Of a stretch of 64,000 bases of DNA, positions 17,438-25,927 are shown piece by piece. Positions within the stretch are counted from its first letter, which is position 1. The number at the start of each line of letters is the position of its first letter. The stretch is taken from positions 34,120 to 98,119 of the forward strand of contig JALOON010000056.1 in the NCBI GenBank assembly GCA_025454405.1. Reading direction: 5' to 3'. The notes beneath the pieces are model-generated. The model did not search any database, was not told the DNA's origin, and worked only from the letters and a program-made list of their open reading frames with translations. Position numbers and translations under genes: made by a program. The DNA is from Oscillatoriaceae cyanobacterium Prado104. GTDB lineage: Bacteria; Cyanobacteriota; Cyanobacteriia; Cyanobacteriales; Microcoleaceae.

Positions 17438-19972
17438 ATGCCACTACCCAAACTCTATACTATACGTAAAAAATTAATCGTCTCTTTTTTGATAGTGGCG
17501 CTGATTCCGCTGATGTTGCTGGCGGCGATCGACAGATACAATATCCAACAAATTTTAACCAAAAATGCCCAACAATCTCTGCTAGCTGTAGCCTCCCAAA
17601 CAGCTTTGAGTATCGACACATTTCTGACTTTTAATCTCAATAATGTCCGGGTTGAAGGTATTTTGCCGGGATTGGCGAAATACTTGAATTTGCCCCCAAA
17701 AATTAGGGATAAAAGTGCCGAACAAAAAATTGCTAGAGATACTTTGCGGAGTCTGAGCCGCCGAGATACTGTAAATATTTTTTCCTATGCACTGTTAGAT
17801 CCCAAAGGGCAAAATGTTTTAGACACTTACACCCGGGATATCGGTAAAGATGAATCGAACCGCGATTACTTTCAACAGCCTTTAAAAACTGGCTTGCCCT
17901 ATGTTTCTAGCTTGAAGATATCCTCAAAATCTCCCGGTTTGATTAAAATCTATTTTAGCAGTCCCGTTCGCAACAACAAAGGAGTTGTCGTCGGCATTTT
18001 GCGATTCTGTTACAATGCTACTGCTTTGGAGCGCGCGATCGTCCAACAAACTGGTTTAGCTGGCCCGGAATCTTTTGCTATTTTATTAGACGAACATTAC
18101 ATCCGCTTGGCCCACGGAACATTACCAGAATTAAATTTTAAATCTGTAGTTCCGATCGACCCGCTTTTAGTAAAAAAATTGCAAGCCGAGGAACGCTTGC
18201 CGAAGTTGTCAATTGACGAATTATCAACTAATTTACCAGAACTAAAACAGGCTGTAGATAATGTTAGGGTGCGACCTTTTGCGATGCTGCGATTGATAGG
18301 AACCGAAGATAAATTGAGTGCAGTAGCGATCGCGCCCGTACAAAATCAGCCTTGGTACGTGCTGTTCGTGCAGCCGCAATCTGCATTTCTCGCCCCTATA
18401 GAAGCCCAAACCCGCACCACACTTTTGCTTTCTTTAGTTATTGCTAGCGTCGTTACTTTAGTAGCCCTATTGCTAGTGCAAAGTTTAACTAAACCAATTA
18501 TTAATTTAACTAAAAGAGTAGCCCAATTTAAATCTGGAAATTTGAGTTGTCGGGTTCCTATTGAATCGAGGGATGAAGTGGGAAATTTAGCAGATACTTT
18601 CAATAAAATGATTGAAAGATTGCAAAACTATACAGAAAGTTTGGAACAGAAAAATGCAGCTTTATTGTCGGCAGAAGCGCAGTTGCGCGATAGCGAAAGC
18701 AGGCTGTCGAAATTATTAGAGGCAATGCCCGTTGGCGTATTTGTAACTGACGGTCAAGGTCAACCTTACTACGTCAACCGCATCGGCCAGCAATTGCTTG
18801 GAAAAGGAGTTGTACCAGCAGATACTATTGAAAAATTAGTGGCAGTTTATCAAATTTATATAGCAGGAACAGAGCAAAATTATAACTTGGAAACTTTTAC
18901 TATTCCGAAACTTTTGAGAGGGGAAACTGCCAATGCTGATAATATTGAAATTCGCCGTTCCGACAAAATTATTCCCCTAGAAGCTTGGGGAACGCCGATT
19001 TTTGACGATCGCGGTAAAGTTGCTTATACAATTATTGCATTTCAAGATATTTCGGAACGCCGCGCAATTGAAGCCGATCGCGAAAAGTTTACTGAAGAAT
19101 TATCGCAACTCAACCGCCATTTGCAACAAGCGTTAGAGGCTCAATTACAGCTAACAAACGCTTACGGCAGGTTTGTACCGCATCAATTTTTGGATTTGCT
19201 GGGATATGAAAGTATTGTCGATGTTAAATTGGGCGATCGAGTACAGAAAACCATGTCGGTATTGTTTGCTGATATTCGCGATTTCACCTCGCTTTCGGAA
19301 AGGATGACGCCTCACGAAAATTTTAAATTTATCAATTATTATTTAATGCGAACCGAGCCTTGTATTACTGCGAATAATGGATTTATTGACAAATATATTG
19401 GCGATGGAATTATGGCTTTATTCGGTGGCGTTGCTGACGATGCTGTTACAGCGGGAATCACCATGCTGGAGACTCTTGCTGCCTACAATTTAACTCGGAA
19501 AGACCGAGGTTATGACCCGATCGAAATTGGTATCGGCATCAATACGGGTACTTTAATGCTGGGTACTGTAGGCGGCGAAAATCGGATGGATGGAACTGCG
19601 ATCGGGGATGCTGTAAATTTAGCATCTCGCTTGGAAGGATTGACGAAAAATTACGGCGTACCGCTGTTAATCAGCCACCATACTTTTTCATCCCTGACAT
19701 TTCCTGACAATTATCAAATTCGCCCGATCGATCGAGTTAAAGTTAAGGGAAAATCCGAGTTAGTGACAGTTTATGAAGTATTCGATGCCGATCCAGTGGA
19801 AATTCGATCGGCTAAATCAGCGACGAAAACAGTTTTTGAAAATGCCTGGATGCTTTACCGAGATGGAGATTTCTGCACAGCAGCAGGGCTGTTTGAGGAT
19901 TGTCTGTGCCGAAATCCTGCTGATAAAGTAGCTGCAATTTATCTCGATCGATGTCAGAAACAATTGTCGTAA
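17438..19972 (+). CDS. Membrane class III adenylate/guanylate cyclase with Cache, HAMP and PAS domains
   Basis: An 844-residue receptor cyclase. TM1 lies at about 14-31, a periplasmic double-Cache-like sensor at about 35-325, TM2 at about 328-350, and HAMP at about 351-403. A PAS domain follows (about 420-545), then a short coiled coil and a cyclase catalytic domain (about 590-775). The catalytic domain has metal-binding Asp in LFADIRDFT and GDGIMALFGG, and NTGTLMLGTVGG. A second acidic/Asn signature GDAVNLASRLEGL supports real activity. A C-terminal TPR-like stretch follows (NAWMLYRDGDFCTAAGLFEDCL). Domain order matches cyanobacterial CyaB/CyaC-type cyclases. The ATP/GTP preference cannot be read safely. 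Confidence 0.92.
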   Translation: MPLPKLYTIRKKLIVSFLIVALIPLMLLAAIDRYNIQQILTKNAQQSLLAVASQTALSIDTFLTFNLNNVRVEGILPGLAKYLNLPPKIRDKSAEQKIARDTLRSLSRRDTVNIFSYALLDPKGQNVLDTYTRDIGKDESNRDYFQQPLKTGLPYVSSLKISSKSPGLIKIYFSSPVRNNKGVVVGILRFCYNATALERAIVQQTGLAGPESFAILLDEHYIRLAHGTLPELNFKSVVPIDPLLVKKLQAEERLPKLSIDELSTNLPELKQAVDNVRVRPFAMLRLIGTEDKLSAVAIAPVQNQPWYVLFVQPQSAFLAPIEAQTRTTLLLSLVIASVVTLVALLLVQSLTKPIINLTKRVAQFKSGNLSCRVPIESRDEVGNLADTFNKMIERLQNYTESLEQKNAALLSAEAQLRDSESRLSKLLEAMPVGVFVTDGQGQPYYVNRIGQQLLGKGVVPADTIEKLVAVYQIYIAGTEQNYNLETFTIPKLLRGETANADNIEIRRSDKIIPLEAWGTPIFDDRGKVAYTIIAFQDISERRAIEADREKFTEELSQLNRHLQQALEAQLQLTNAYGRFVPHQFLDLLGYESIVDVKLGDRVQKTMSVLFADIRDFTSLSERMTPHENFKFINYYLMRTEPCITANNGFIDKYIGDGIMALFGGVADDAVTAGITMLETLAAYNLTRKDRGYDPIEIGIGINTGTLMLGTVGGENRMDGTAIGDAVNLASRLEGLTKNYGVPLLISHHTFSSLTFPDNYQIRPIDRVKVKGKSELVTVYEVFDADPVEIRSAKSATKTVFENAWMLYRDGDFCTAAGLFEDCLCRNPADKVAAIYLDRCQKQLS

Positions 19973-20028
19973 ATACTGCGCGCGATCGAGCTGCTGCTGG
20001 ACTTATACCAAATTCGAGTTTACCCCTA

Positions 20029-20613
20029 TTATACACCCTGTTGAAATGCTTGTTGAAATGCTTTCAGTGCTTCAATTTTAGAAGCCATCATCAGACATCG
20101 GGCTAACAGGTTAATATCCAAATCTGGCAGGACTTCAGAGCGATCGATTCTTTCATAACCAGATTCTCGCAAGCTGTATAGCCGGAACAAACCATCTTCC
20201 CAAAACCAGACTTCAGGAACACCTAAAACTTGGTAGCGAATCAATTTGCGATCGCTACCACTGGTAAATATTACTTCAACAGAAAGGTCAGGTTTTGTCG
20301 CTGTTGAGCTACCAATAGCAAAAGATTCGTCAGCTTGAGCTGAAACTTTTTCCTCCTGTTCTTGGGTAAAGCTACCTAATGGGTTGAACTCGATATCATT
20401 GTGCAAAAAATATACAATCAGCAATGCAGTAATCATGCGGCTGATTGATTCGTGGTCTGCGGAAACGGTCACAATTTCAATCTCTCCATCATAGTAAGCC
20501 AGTCTGATTCCAGGTGAGTCGGCAAAGCTTTCTTGAAGTAACTTGAACTGTTGCCAGCTCATTCCATAGTGTACTAGCCGTTGGTCTTTTGTCTTGTCTA
20601 GGGTAATTGTCAT
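20029..20613 (-). CDS. Uma2-family (DUF820) putative endonuclease
   Basis: A 194-residue member of the Uma2/DUF820 family, abundant in filamentous cyanobacteria and structurally of the PD-(D/E)XK nuclease type. Visible landmarks are RLAYYDGEIEIV, KPDLSVEVIF (the PDL...EV acidic pair) and IRYQVLGVPEVWFWE. The DNA target and cellular role are unknown. Copies are often found near mobile or repeated DNA, and a decayed TPR gene lies just upstream here. Confidence 0.88.
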   Translation of the reverse strand: MTITLDKTKDQRLVHYGMSWQQFKLLQESFADSPGIRLAYYDGEIEIVTVSADHESISRMITALLIVYFLHNDIEFNPLGSFTQEQEEKVSAQADESFAIGSSTATKPDLSVEVIFTSGSDRKLIRYQVLGVPEVWFWEDGLFRLYSLRESGYERIDRSEVLPDLDINLLARCLMMASKIEALKAFQQAFQQGV

Positions 20614-20697
20614 GACGGGAACTCCTTTGTTTGGGGGTGATTTATCCCATTTTTTGCGCAGGATGTCAGTATTGGTTTCCTCTCAACTTCTTCGCAC

Positions 20698-20971
20698 TTA
20701 CAATTTTAACTCTTCGCGCAACGATCGCAATAAGATTGTTGCTTGCTCTTGAGATAGCTGTTTCAAAAATGCCATAAATTCAGCATTGTTTTAAGGCTTC
20801 TGCTAATTTGGGATTGAGTTGGATGGCTCGATCGTAATTGGCGATCGCGCGGTCATATTCCCCTAATCTTTTTATATTATGAGTGTAGAGATCGGAATCA
20901 GGAAGGATACAAATAAAATATCGAGCGCGATCGTCTCTCTCGATCGCGATCGGGGACGCTCGCACTATCAA
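20698..20971 (-). pseudogene. Decayed TPR protein fragment
   Basis: The reverse strand encodes one clear TPR unit (RLGEYDRAIANYDRAIQLNPKLAEAL) ending in a stop. A different frame then continues as NAEFMAFLKQLSQEQATILL and ends at TAA (20698-20700). The start region (MIVRASPIAIERDD...) is repeat-derived and not TPR-like. This looks like the 3' end of a TPR gene with a frameshift and a lost 5' part. Confidence 0.6.
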
Positions 20972-20987
20972 CTCTCAACTCTTCCTT

Positions 20988-22838
20988 CTAGTTATCTTTT
21001 TTAATTTTTACCTGCGAATCAGCCGCTGTTTCTCCACCGTTTAAATAACGGTAACTGAGGCGAGAAATATCTCGAATCAAAGTTTGAGCGGGCTTCTCGG
21101 TTTCCGGCGAATGTTTCACCATTACGGCTATCAAATAACGCTTGCCGTTGGGCAGATCCACCATTCCCGAGTCCGCCAGCAAAGAATTAATATTGCCCGT
21201 TTTGTGAGCAATAATTGCTCCTTCCCCCAAACCCTTCGGCAACAAAGAATCGTTCTCAGTTTGGCGCATGATTTGCAAGATGCGATCGCGCGATTTTACC
21301 GATACCAAATTCCCCCGATCGACCTGGGCGAGGGCATTAATTAAATCCTTCGGACTGGTAGTATTAGTTCCCTCCAAATCCGGCAAATTGTTCTGAATTA
21401 CAGTCGATCGCAAACCCCAAGCAGCAAACTGCTGGTTTAAAACCTCCTTACCTCCGAGCAATTCAATCATCATATTTGTTGCCGTATTGTCGCTGACAAC
21501 AATCATTTTTTTTGCCACTTCCAAAGCTGAATACTTCGTTCCTGGAGCTTGGTCTTGCAAGTCCCCAGAACCGCCGACAATATGTTCTTGTTGCAGCGTC
21601 AACATTTGGTCTAATTGCACTTTTCCCTCATCTACTGCTTGGAAAAAAGCGATTAAAATCGGTAATTTAATCGTGCTCGCCGCAGCAAAAGTAACATCGC
21701 CGTTAAAATTTAAGTAACTTCCCGTATCCAGATCGACGAGAAATATTCCCGCAGTCAAATTAGGATTTTCTGTTGCTAAAACTTGAACTTGCGTTTTGAT
21801 AGCTGATATTTCTTGGTTTAATTGCAAGGCTTCTGCGGTGGCAGGTGTTGCGGGAGCGCTTGCCGTCTGGTTTTCTCCAGCGGCAGCCAAGCTTTGTTCT
21901 TGCGCGACTACGGCCGATCGATTCCAAGCATTGGCAACTGACAGCACGGTTCCAGAAATCACCGCAATCCCGACTCCCAAAATCAGCAACCGAGTCGCGT
22001 ACACCAGCGGCGGCAAGCTCTGAGGCGCGGGTTTTTTACTCGGTTTGTTGCCCAGTTTTTTGTCAGTTTGGAGGCGCGGTTTGGGGGCGGGTTGTGTTTT
22101 GGCATCTACAGATATTTCGGTGTTTCTTTTGCCCGGTTTTTTGTCCGCTTGAGGGCGCGGTCTGGGGACGGGTTGTGTTTTGACATCAAAAGGTCTTTCG
22201 GTGTCCCTAACGCCATTTGAAGGCGAACCGAAGCGATTTCTGGGACGGGGTGCAGGGGTAGTTGGTGATTCCCTGGGGGATAGGTTCGTCTCGCGAAATT
22301 GTTCGCGCAATTGTTCGCGCAATTCTTCGCGGAATTCTTCGCGAAATTGTTCGCGCAATTGGGTGGGGGGGTAACTGACTGTTTCTTGGTTCGATCGCGG
22401 ATCGAATAAATCGACTTGACCGAGTTTGGTGTTGCGGGATTTGCGGTCGATCGATCGGGGTAGTTGTCGGATGTTGGAGTTTCGGCGGGCGATTGCTGAT
22501 TTGGGATTGGATAAAAAGTCTGCAGGGTCGATCGGTGAGGGAGCAACAGCGTCCGAATTGTCTCTAATTCTGGTATCGGCGGGTGAGGGAGGAACAGCGT
22601 CCGAATTAGCTCTAATTCTGGTGCGACTTGCGGGTTTTTGAGGTAAAGCTGAAGGTTCTGGCTGTTCTGGAATTGTCGCATCCGGGCGCGGCAATTCCAA
22701 ACGGCGACGCCGTTCCCTGTTGCCGGACTGACTGGGTTTGCCAGGAGGCGGCGACTGGGAGCCGGACTTGGAAGAGGATATCGCTGAAAATGTAGATCGC
22801 TGGGGAAATCTCTCTGCCACGCTTGACTCCTTTAGCAC
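20988..22838 (-). CDS. Class A beta-lactamase-fold serine hydrolase with long disordered N terminus
   Basis: A 616-residue protein. Residues 1-278 are low-complexity, Pro/Arg-rich and contain the repeat REQFREEFREELREQLREQF (from 162). One transmembrane helix lies at about 280-303. The periplasmic C-terminal domain (about 345-600) has the penicilloyl-serine-transferase motifs: S388-T-I-K391, S449-D-N451 and K546-T-G548, plus an LEGTN segment that may supply the class A Glu. It could be a beta-lactamase or a D,D-peptidase-like hydrolase; both share these motifs. A cytoplasmic disordered tail ahead of the anchor is unusual for a secreted beta-lactamase and suggests a cell-wall role (inference). 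Confidence 0.85.
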   Translation of the reverse strand: MLKESSVAERFPQRSTFSAISSSKSGSQSPPPGKPSQSGNRERRRRLELPRPDATIPEQPEPSALPQKPASRTRIRANSDAVPPSPADTRIRDNSDAVAPSPIDPADFLSNPKSAIARRNSNIRQLPRSIDRKSRNTKLGQVDLFDPRSNQETVSYPPTQLREQFREEFREELREQLREQFRETNLSPRESPTTPAPRPRNRFGSPSNGVRDTERPFDVKTQPVPRPRPQADKKPGKRNTEISVDAKTQPAPKPRLQTDKKLGNKPSKKPAPQSLPPLVYATRLLILGVGIAVISGTVLSVANAWNRSAVVAQEQSLAAAGENQTASAPATPATAEALQLNQEISAIKTQVQVLATENPNLTAGIFLVDLDTGSYLNFNGDVTFAAASTIKLPILIAFFQAVDEGKVQLDQMLTLQQEHIVGGSGDLQDQAPGTKYSALEVAKKMIVVSDNTATNMMIELLGGKEVLNQQFAAWGLRSTVIQNNLPDLEGTNTTSPKDLINALAQVDRGNLVSVKSRDRILQIMRQTENDSLLPKGLGEGAIIAHKTGNINSLLADSGMVDLPNGKRYLIAVMVKHSPETEKPAQTLIRDISRLSYRYLNGGETAADSQVKIKKDN

Positions 22839-22882
22839 TAAATAGACTGCAAATTTAAGGTTTTTCCGATCGCTTGCTAGCT

Positions 22883-23812
22883 TTATTCTTGAGTTTCGCT
22901 CGGATTATCCGGCAACGCCCCATCCACAGTATCAGAAACAGGCGCAATCGGATGTAATTTTATCGCCCATTCTACTTGCCTCAGAATGCCCCGCAACATG
23001 GCTATTTCGTCAACAGTCGGATAGGCCCTATTGTACAAGCGCCGAAATTTTTCCATGCGCGATGCTGCGGTGTGGGGGTGCAAGTATCCTATTTTTAACA
23101 GCAAACTTTCTAGTTGTCCGTAATATCCCTCTAAATTTTCCAAGGGTGCTGAGGGGAGGGGGGGAGGGGGAGAATGGAGGAGGGGGAGAGTGGGGGAGGG
23201 GGGGAGGGGGAGAATTTTTTCTTGCTCTTGATTCTCTCTTTTTTCTTGCCGATTATTTTCTCCTTCTTCCTTCACAAACCCTCTTCCTTCTTCCTTCTTC
23301 CTTCTTCCTTCTTCCTTCTTCTTTCTTCCTTCTTGATAAATTTCGTAGCAGCAGATAGCGACAGCTTGGGCGAGATTTAGGGAAGTGTAGGCGTCGCTGG
23401 TGGGAATCCGGATCAGGCGCTGGGCGTAGTTTAATTCGGCGTTAGTTAAGCCGCAGTCTTCGCGACCAAAAATTAAGGCGCTGGGGGCTTCTAAGAGCCA
23501 AGGCAAGGCGGATGCTGGTGATTCTAACTGTGTTGGCAGCGATCGACTATTGTCTCCTGTAGTCGCGATCGCTCTGGTACATCCTACCAAAGCTGCTGGC
23601 AAACTTTCGACTACTTTAGCAGTTTCTAAAATATCGGCGGCGCGAACTGCCATCAATCGGGCTGATTCCCCTAAATAATCGCACTGGGGATTGACCAAAA
23701 CTAATGGATGCAAACCCATATTTTTCATGATGCGAGCAACAGAACCCACGTTCAAAGGGCCGGCAGGTTCCACCAAAACTATTCGGATGTTAGTTAATGC
23801 TGTTTCTAGCAT
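22883..23812 (-). CDS. trmJ: TrmJ-like tRNA 2'-O-methyltransferase (SPOUT)
   Basis: A SpoU-family RNA methyltransferase acting with S-adenosylmethionine, probably on tRNA position 32. Typical segments are NIRIVLVEPAGPLNVGSVARIMKNMG at the start, LIFGREDCGLTNAEL, and the knot motif SLNLAQAVAI; the C-terminal helical extension (EKFRRLYNRA...EVAMLRGILRQ-type) is TrmJ-like. The ATG at 23812 is preferred (309 residues); an upstream ATG at 23878 adds 22 odd residues. Between the two domains sits a low-complexity linker, about residues 178-250, made of KKEEGR repeats and a Pro-rich stretch encoded by GAAGGAAGAAGG and GGGGAGGGGGAGA tandem DNA. Confidence 0.88.
   Translation of the reverse strand: MLETALTNIRIVLVEPAGPLNVGSVARIMKNMGLHPLVLVNPQCDYLGESARLMAVRAADILETAKVVESLPAALVGCTRAIATTGDNSRSLPTQLESPASALPWLLEAPSALIFGREDCGLTNAELNYAQRLIRIPTSDAYTSLNLAQAVAICCYEIYQEGRKKKEEGRRKKEEGRGFVKEEGENNRQEKRENQEQEKILPLPPSPTLPLLHSPPPPLPSAPLENLEGYYGQLESLLLKIGYLHPHTAASRMEKFRRLYNRAYPTVDEIAMLRGILRQVEWAIKLHPIAPVSDTVDGALPDNPSETQE
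23140..23338. repeat. Purine-rich tandem repeats inside trmJ
   Basis: The + strand shows GGGGAGGGGGAGAATGGAGG blocks (23150-23215) and then a CTTCCTTCTTCCTT array (23285-23333). It is translated as the KKEEGR and Pro-rich linker. The same GAAGGAAGAGG motif occurs outside genes at 27254-27295. Confidence 0.85.
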
Positions 23813-23893
23813 TTTTGTTGGGGATATTTTTAGCAAAAATTGGGTGTTCGATCGAATTATTTTCGGTGGTTTTTCCAATATATTTGGTCGGTG

Positions 23894-23946
23894 GGTGCGA
23901 GCGTCTCCGCTCGCGGTCTCCTGTAGCGAGCGGGGACGCTCGCACC
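23894..23946. repeat. Long hairpin repeat (GGTGCGAGCGTC...)
   Basis: Left arm 23894-23914 and right arm 23926-23946 pair over 21 bp with one mismatch around an 11-nt loop. It lies upstream of trmJ and downstream of nothing transcribed toward it, so it is a REP-like element, not an obvious terminator. The end GGGGACGCTCGCAC recurs at 20951-20964. Confidence 0.8.
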
Positions 23947-24044
23947 ATATAGTTTTGATGCTACCGGATTCGCTATCGTGTCCGATCGATTGCCAATAAA
24001 AATTTTGAGTAAAATTTAACTAATAATCTAGCGTTAAAAATAGC

Positions 24045-24200
24045 ATGGCGAAGCAGCGATCGAAATCCGATTTCCCCACAAAAATCTGTCCGGTGTGCGA
24101 TCGACCTTTCACCTGGCGCAAAAAATGGGCCGACTGCTGGGATGAGGTGAAATATTGTTCGGATCGCTGCCGTCGCCGCCGCAACAGCAGCCCGGATTAA
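24045..24200 (+). CDS. DUF2256 zinc-ribbon-like small protein
   Basis: A 51-residue protein recognised by the conserved core KICPVCDRPFTWRKKW...CWDEVKYCSDRCR. Four cysteines in two CxxC/CxxxC pairs suggest one zinc site. The family is widespread in cyanobacteria, proteobacteria and some eukaryotes; its role is unknown. Start is ATG at 24045, stop TAA at 24198-24200. Its length and composition match the family, and it is shorter than most ORF cut-offs. Confidence 0.88.
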   Translation: MAKQRSKSDFPTKICPVCDRPFTWRKKWADCWDEVKYCSDRCRRRRNSSPD

Positions 24201-24264
24201 GAATTGCTTGCAGTTTGCCTGACAGAGGCTAAGATTGCTAAAGAAAAATTTCAGGTTAGAAAAT

Positions 24265-25100
24265 ATGGCATCTCAACAGGTGCAACCAAAGTTAGTTATT
24301 CACGGCGGTGCAGGCAGTTCTCTACACAGCAAGGGCGGCATTGATGCGGTGCGCAAATCGCTTTATCAAGTTTTGCAAGAAGTTTACCCGATGCTGGAAG
24401 GCGGTGCCAGTGCGGTAGATGCAGTGGTGCGCGGCTGTCAGTTGTTGGAAGATGACCCGCGATTCAATGCGGGTACGGGTTCTGTGGTGCAGTCGGACGG
24501 GCAAATTCGGATGAGTGCGTCGCTGATGGACGGTTTCGTGCAGCGCTTCAGTGGGGCGATTAACGTGTCTCACGTCCAAAATCCGATCGAACTTGCTAAA
24601 TTTTTGCAGAATTCGGACGATCGGGTACTTTCGGATTACGGATCGACGCAATTGCTGCGAGAACTTCAGTTGCCGATTTACGATCCGATGACTGATTTAC
24701 GCTTGCAAGAGTGGATGCAGGAGAGGCAAGGCAATTTTAGCAAGGCGATGGCTGATGTGGTGGCCGAACCCGCCGGTATGGGGACGATCGGAGTCGTTGC
24801 TTTGGATGCCGAGGGGCGTTTGGCTGCAGGAACTTCCACGGGCGGCAAAGGTTTTGAACGCATCGGGCGAGTCAGCGATTCGGCAATGCCTGCGGGAAAT
24901 TACGCGACGGGAAGTGCTGCGGTAAGCTGTACGGGAATCGGCGCAATCGCCAACGGGATTTTGGCGCGATCGCAATTGATGCTAGCGGTGCGATCGGTTG
25001 CGGCAAAACTAGCGACGTGCTTTTGGCTGCTTTTCACAACGGAATGGAAATGGGCGATACTTTGGAATTGAACAAGGGAACGTTGATTTTTATTGCTTAG
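24265..25100 (+). pseudogene. Isoaspartyl peptidase/L-asparaginase (Ntn hydrolase), internally deleted and frameshifted
   Basis: From ATG 24265 the frame encodes a good plant-type asparaginase up to the catalytic Thr (GTIGVVALDAEGRLAAGTSTGG) and GNYATGSAAVSCTGIG. It then runs out of frame to a stop at 25071. Another frame resumes family sequence, DFGAIAIDASGAIGCGKTSDV and then LLAAFHNGMEMGDTLELN, ending at TAG 25098-25100. The usual stretch between them (about 35-45 residues, including substrate-binding residues of the beta subunit) is absent. So there is a deletion plus a frame change. A frame repair alone would not restore a normal enzyme. Confidence 0.82.
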
Positions 25101-25142
25101 AAAACTGCTCCTGTCGATTACCATAAGAGAAACGGTTCTTTT

Positions 25143-25190
25143 TGCGGACTAAAGTCCGCAAAAAGAACGGACTAAAGTCCGCACTACAAA
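25143..25190. repeat. GCGGACTAAAGTCCGC palindromic repeat pair
   Basis: Two adjacent copies of CGGACTAAAGTCCG. It is the same core as the array before hoxH and the single copy at 43379-43397. Confidence 0.8.
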
Positions 25191-25288
25191 CGAATTTTAT
25201 TGCGGTCGATCGACCGGATACGATATAACAAGTTAAATTTACTGACTTTGAGAAATTTTGTGCAAGTTTTGTGCTTGCGGGCGGAACT

Positions 25289-25527
25289 TTAAATTTCTAC
25301 GACTAATTGCGGGTTGAATCGCTCGTTTGGTTCGTCGGGATATCCGCGAGGATTGCAAATTACTCGGGTTGCATCAATTGTGTAATCGAATTGTGTGTGT
25401 GTGTGACCGTGAATCCATAGCTGAGCACCGGATTTTGCTACAAAATCATCAAGATTTGAGGCATAGGCAGCACTCAAAATATCTCGATCGAAGGGCGGCA
25501 TTATGGATTTTTTACTTGGTGCGTGAA
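25289..25527 (-). pseudogene. 3' remnant of a metallophosphoesterase gene
   Basis: The frame encodes the C-terminal part of a calcineurin-like phosphoesterase: HAPSKKSIMPPFDRDILS and then AKSGAQLWIHGHTHTQFDY, ending NPQLVVEI. GHTH is the metal-binding GH-x-H motif. The N-terminal half, with the D-x-H, GD-x2-D and GNH motifs, is missing. Immediately upstream in the gene's frame the sequence becomes the 37-bp repeat array at 25528, translated as FKKGDFERFQSPL. The join falls just before HAPS. Confidence 0.82.
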
Positions 25528-25690
25528 GGGGAGACTGGAAACGCTCAAAGTCTCCCTTCTTAAAGGAGAGATTGGAAACGCTCAAAGTCCCTCTTCTTAA
25601 AGGAGAGATTGGAAACGCTCAAAGTCCCCCTTCTTAAAGGAGAGATTGGAAACGCTCAAAGTCCCCCTTCTTAAGGGGGATTTAGGGGGA
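25528..25690. repeat. Four 37-bp tandem repeats ending in a palindromic C/G-run element
   Basis: Copies start at 25528, 25565, 25602 and 25639. The unit begins GGAGAGATTGGAAACGCTCA and ends CTTCTTAAA. The last copy leads into CCCCCTTCTTAAGGGGGATT followed by TAGGGGGA. A single related copy lies at 63829-63893, and the palindromic part also lies in menD. Confidence 0.9.
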
Positions 25691-25927
25691 TCTAGACTCA
25701 GGTAAAAACGAGATTGCTGTGGGTTTAGGTAGATTGTTGACACCAACGAACACTGCTGTGTCCCTGCTGAATCGGGGTTCGATCGCGCTTCACTCAAATT
25801 CTAGCCATTTGCAGCCAAATGTGGTAAATTAGTGTCAGTTACCGTAAGAAAATGACGGCGACCAGCAAAAAATCAACTTAGGTAAGCTTCCCGATCGACC
25901 CATATCTAGAAAAGCACGTCAAATCAA
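25691..25927. other. Spacer upstream of the PotD-like gene
   Basis: No gene is supported. It contains a HIP1-related TCGATCGCGCTTCACTCAAA (25778-25797) like the copies near 29253 and 30935, and presumably the promoter for the gene at 25928. Confidence 0.4.

Noticed and set aside
25528..25690. Possible CRISPR array
   Set aside because: The units are contiguous without unique spacers and no cas genes are near.
25597..25797. Reverse ORF with PPKSPLRRGTLSVSNLSF
   Set aside because: It is only the translation of the 37-bp repeat array.
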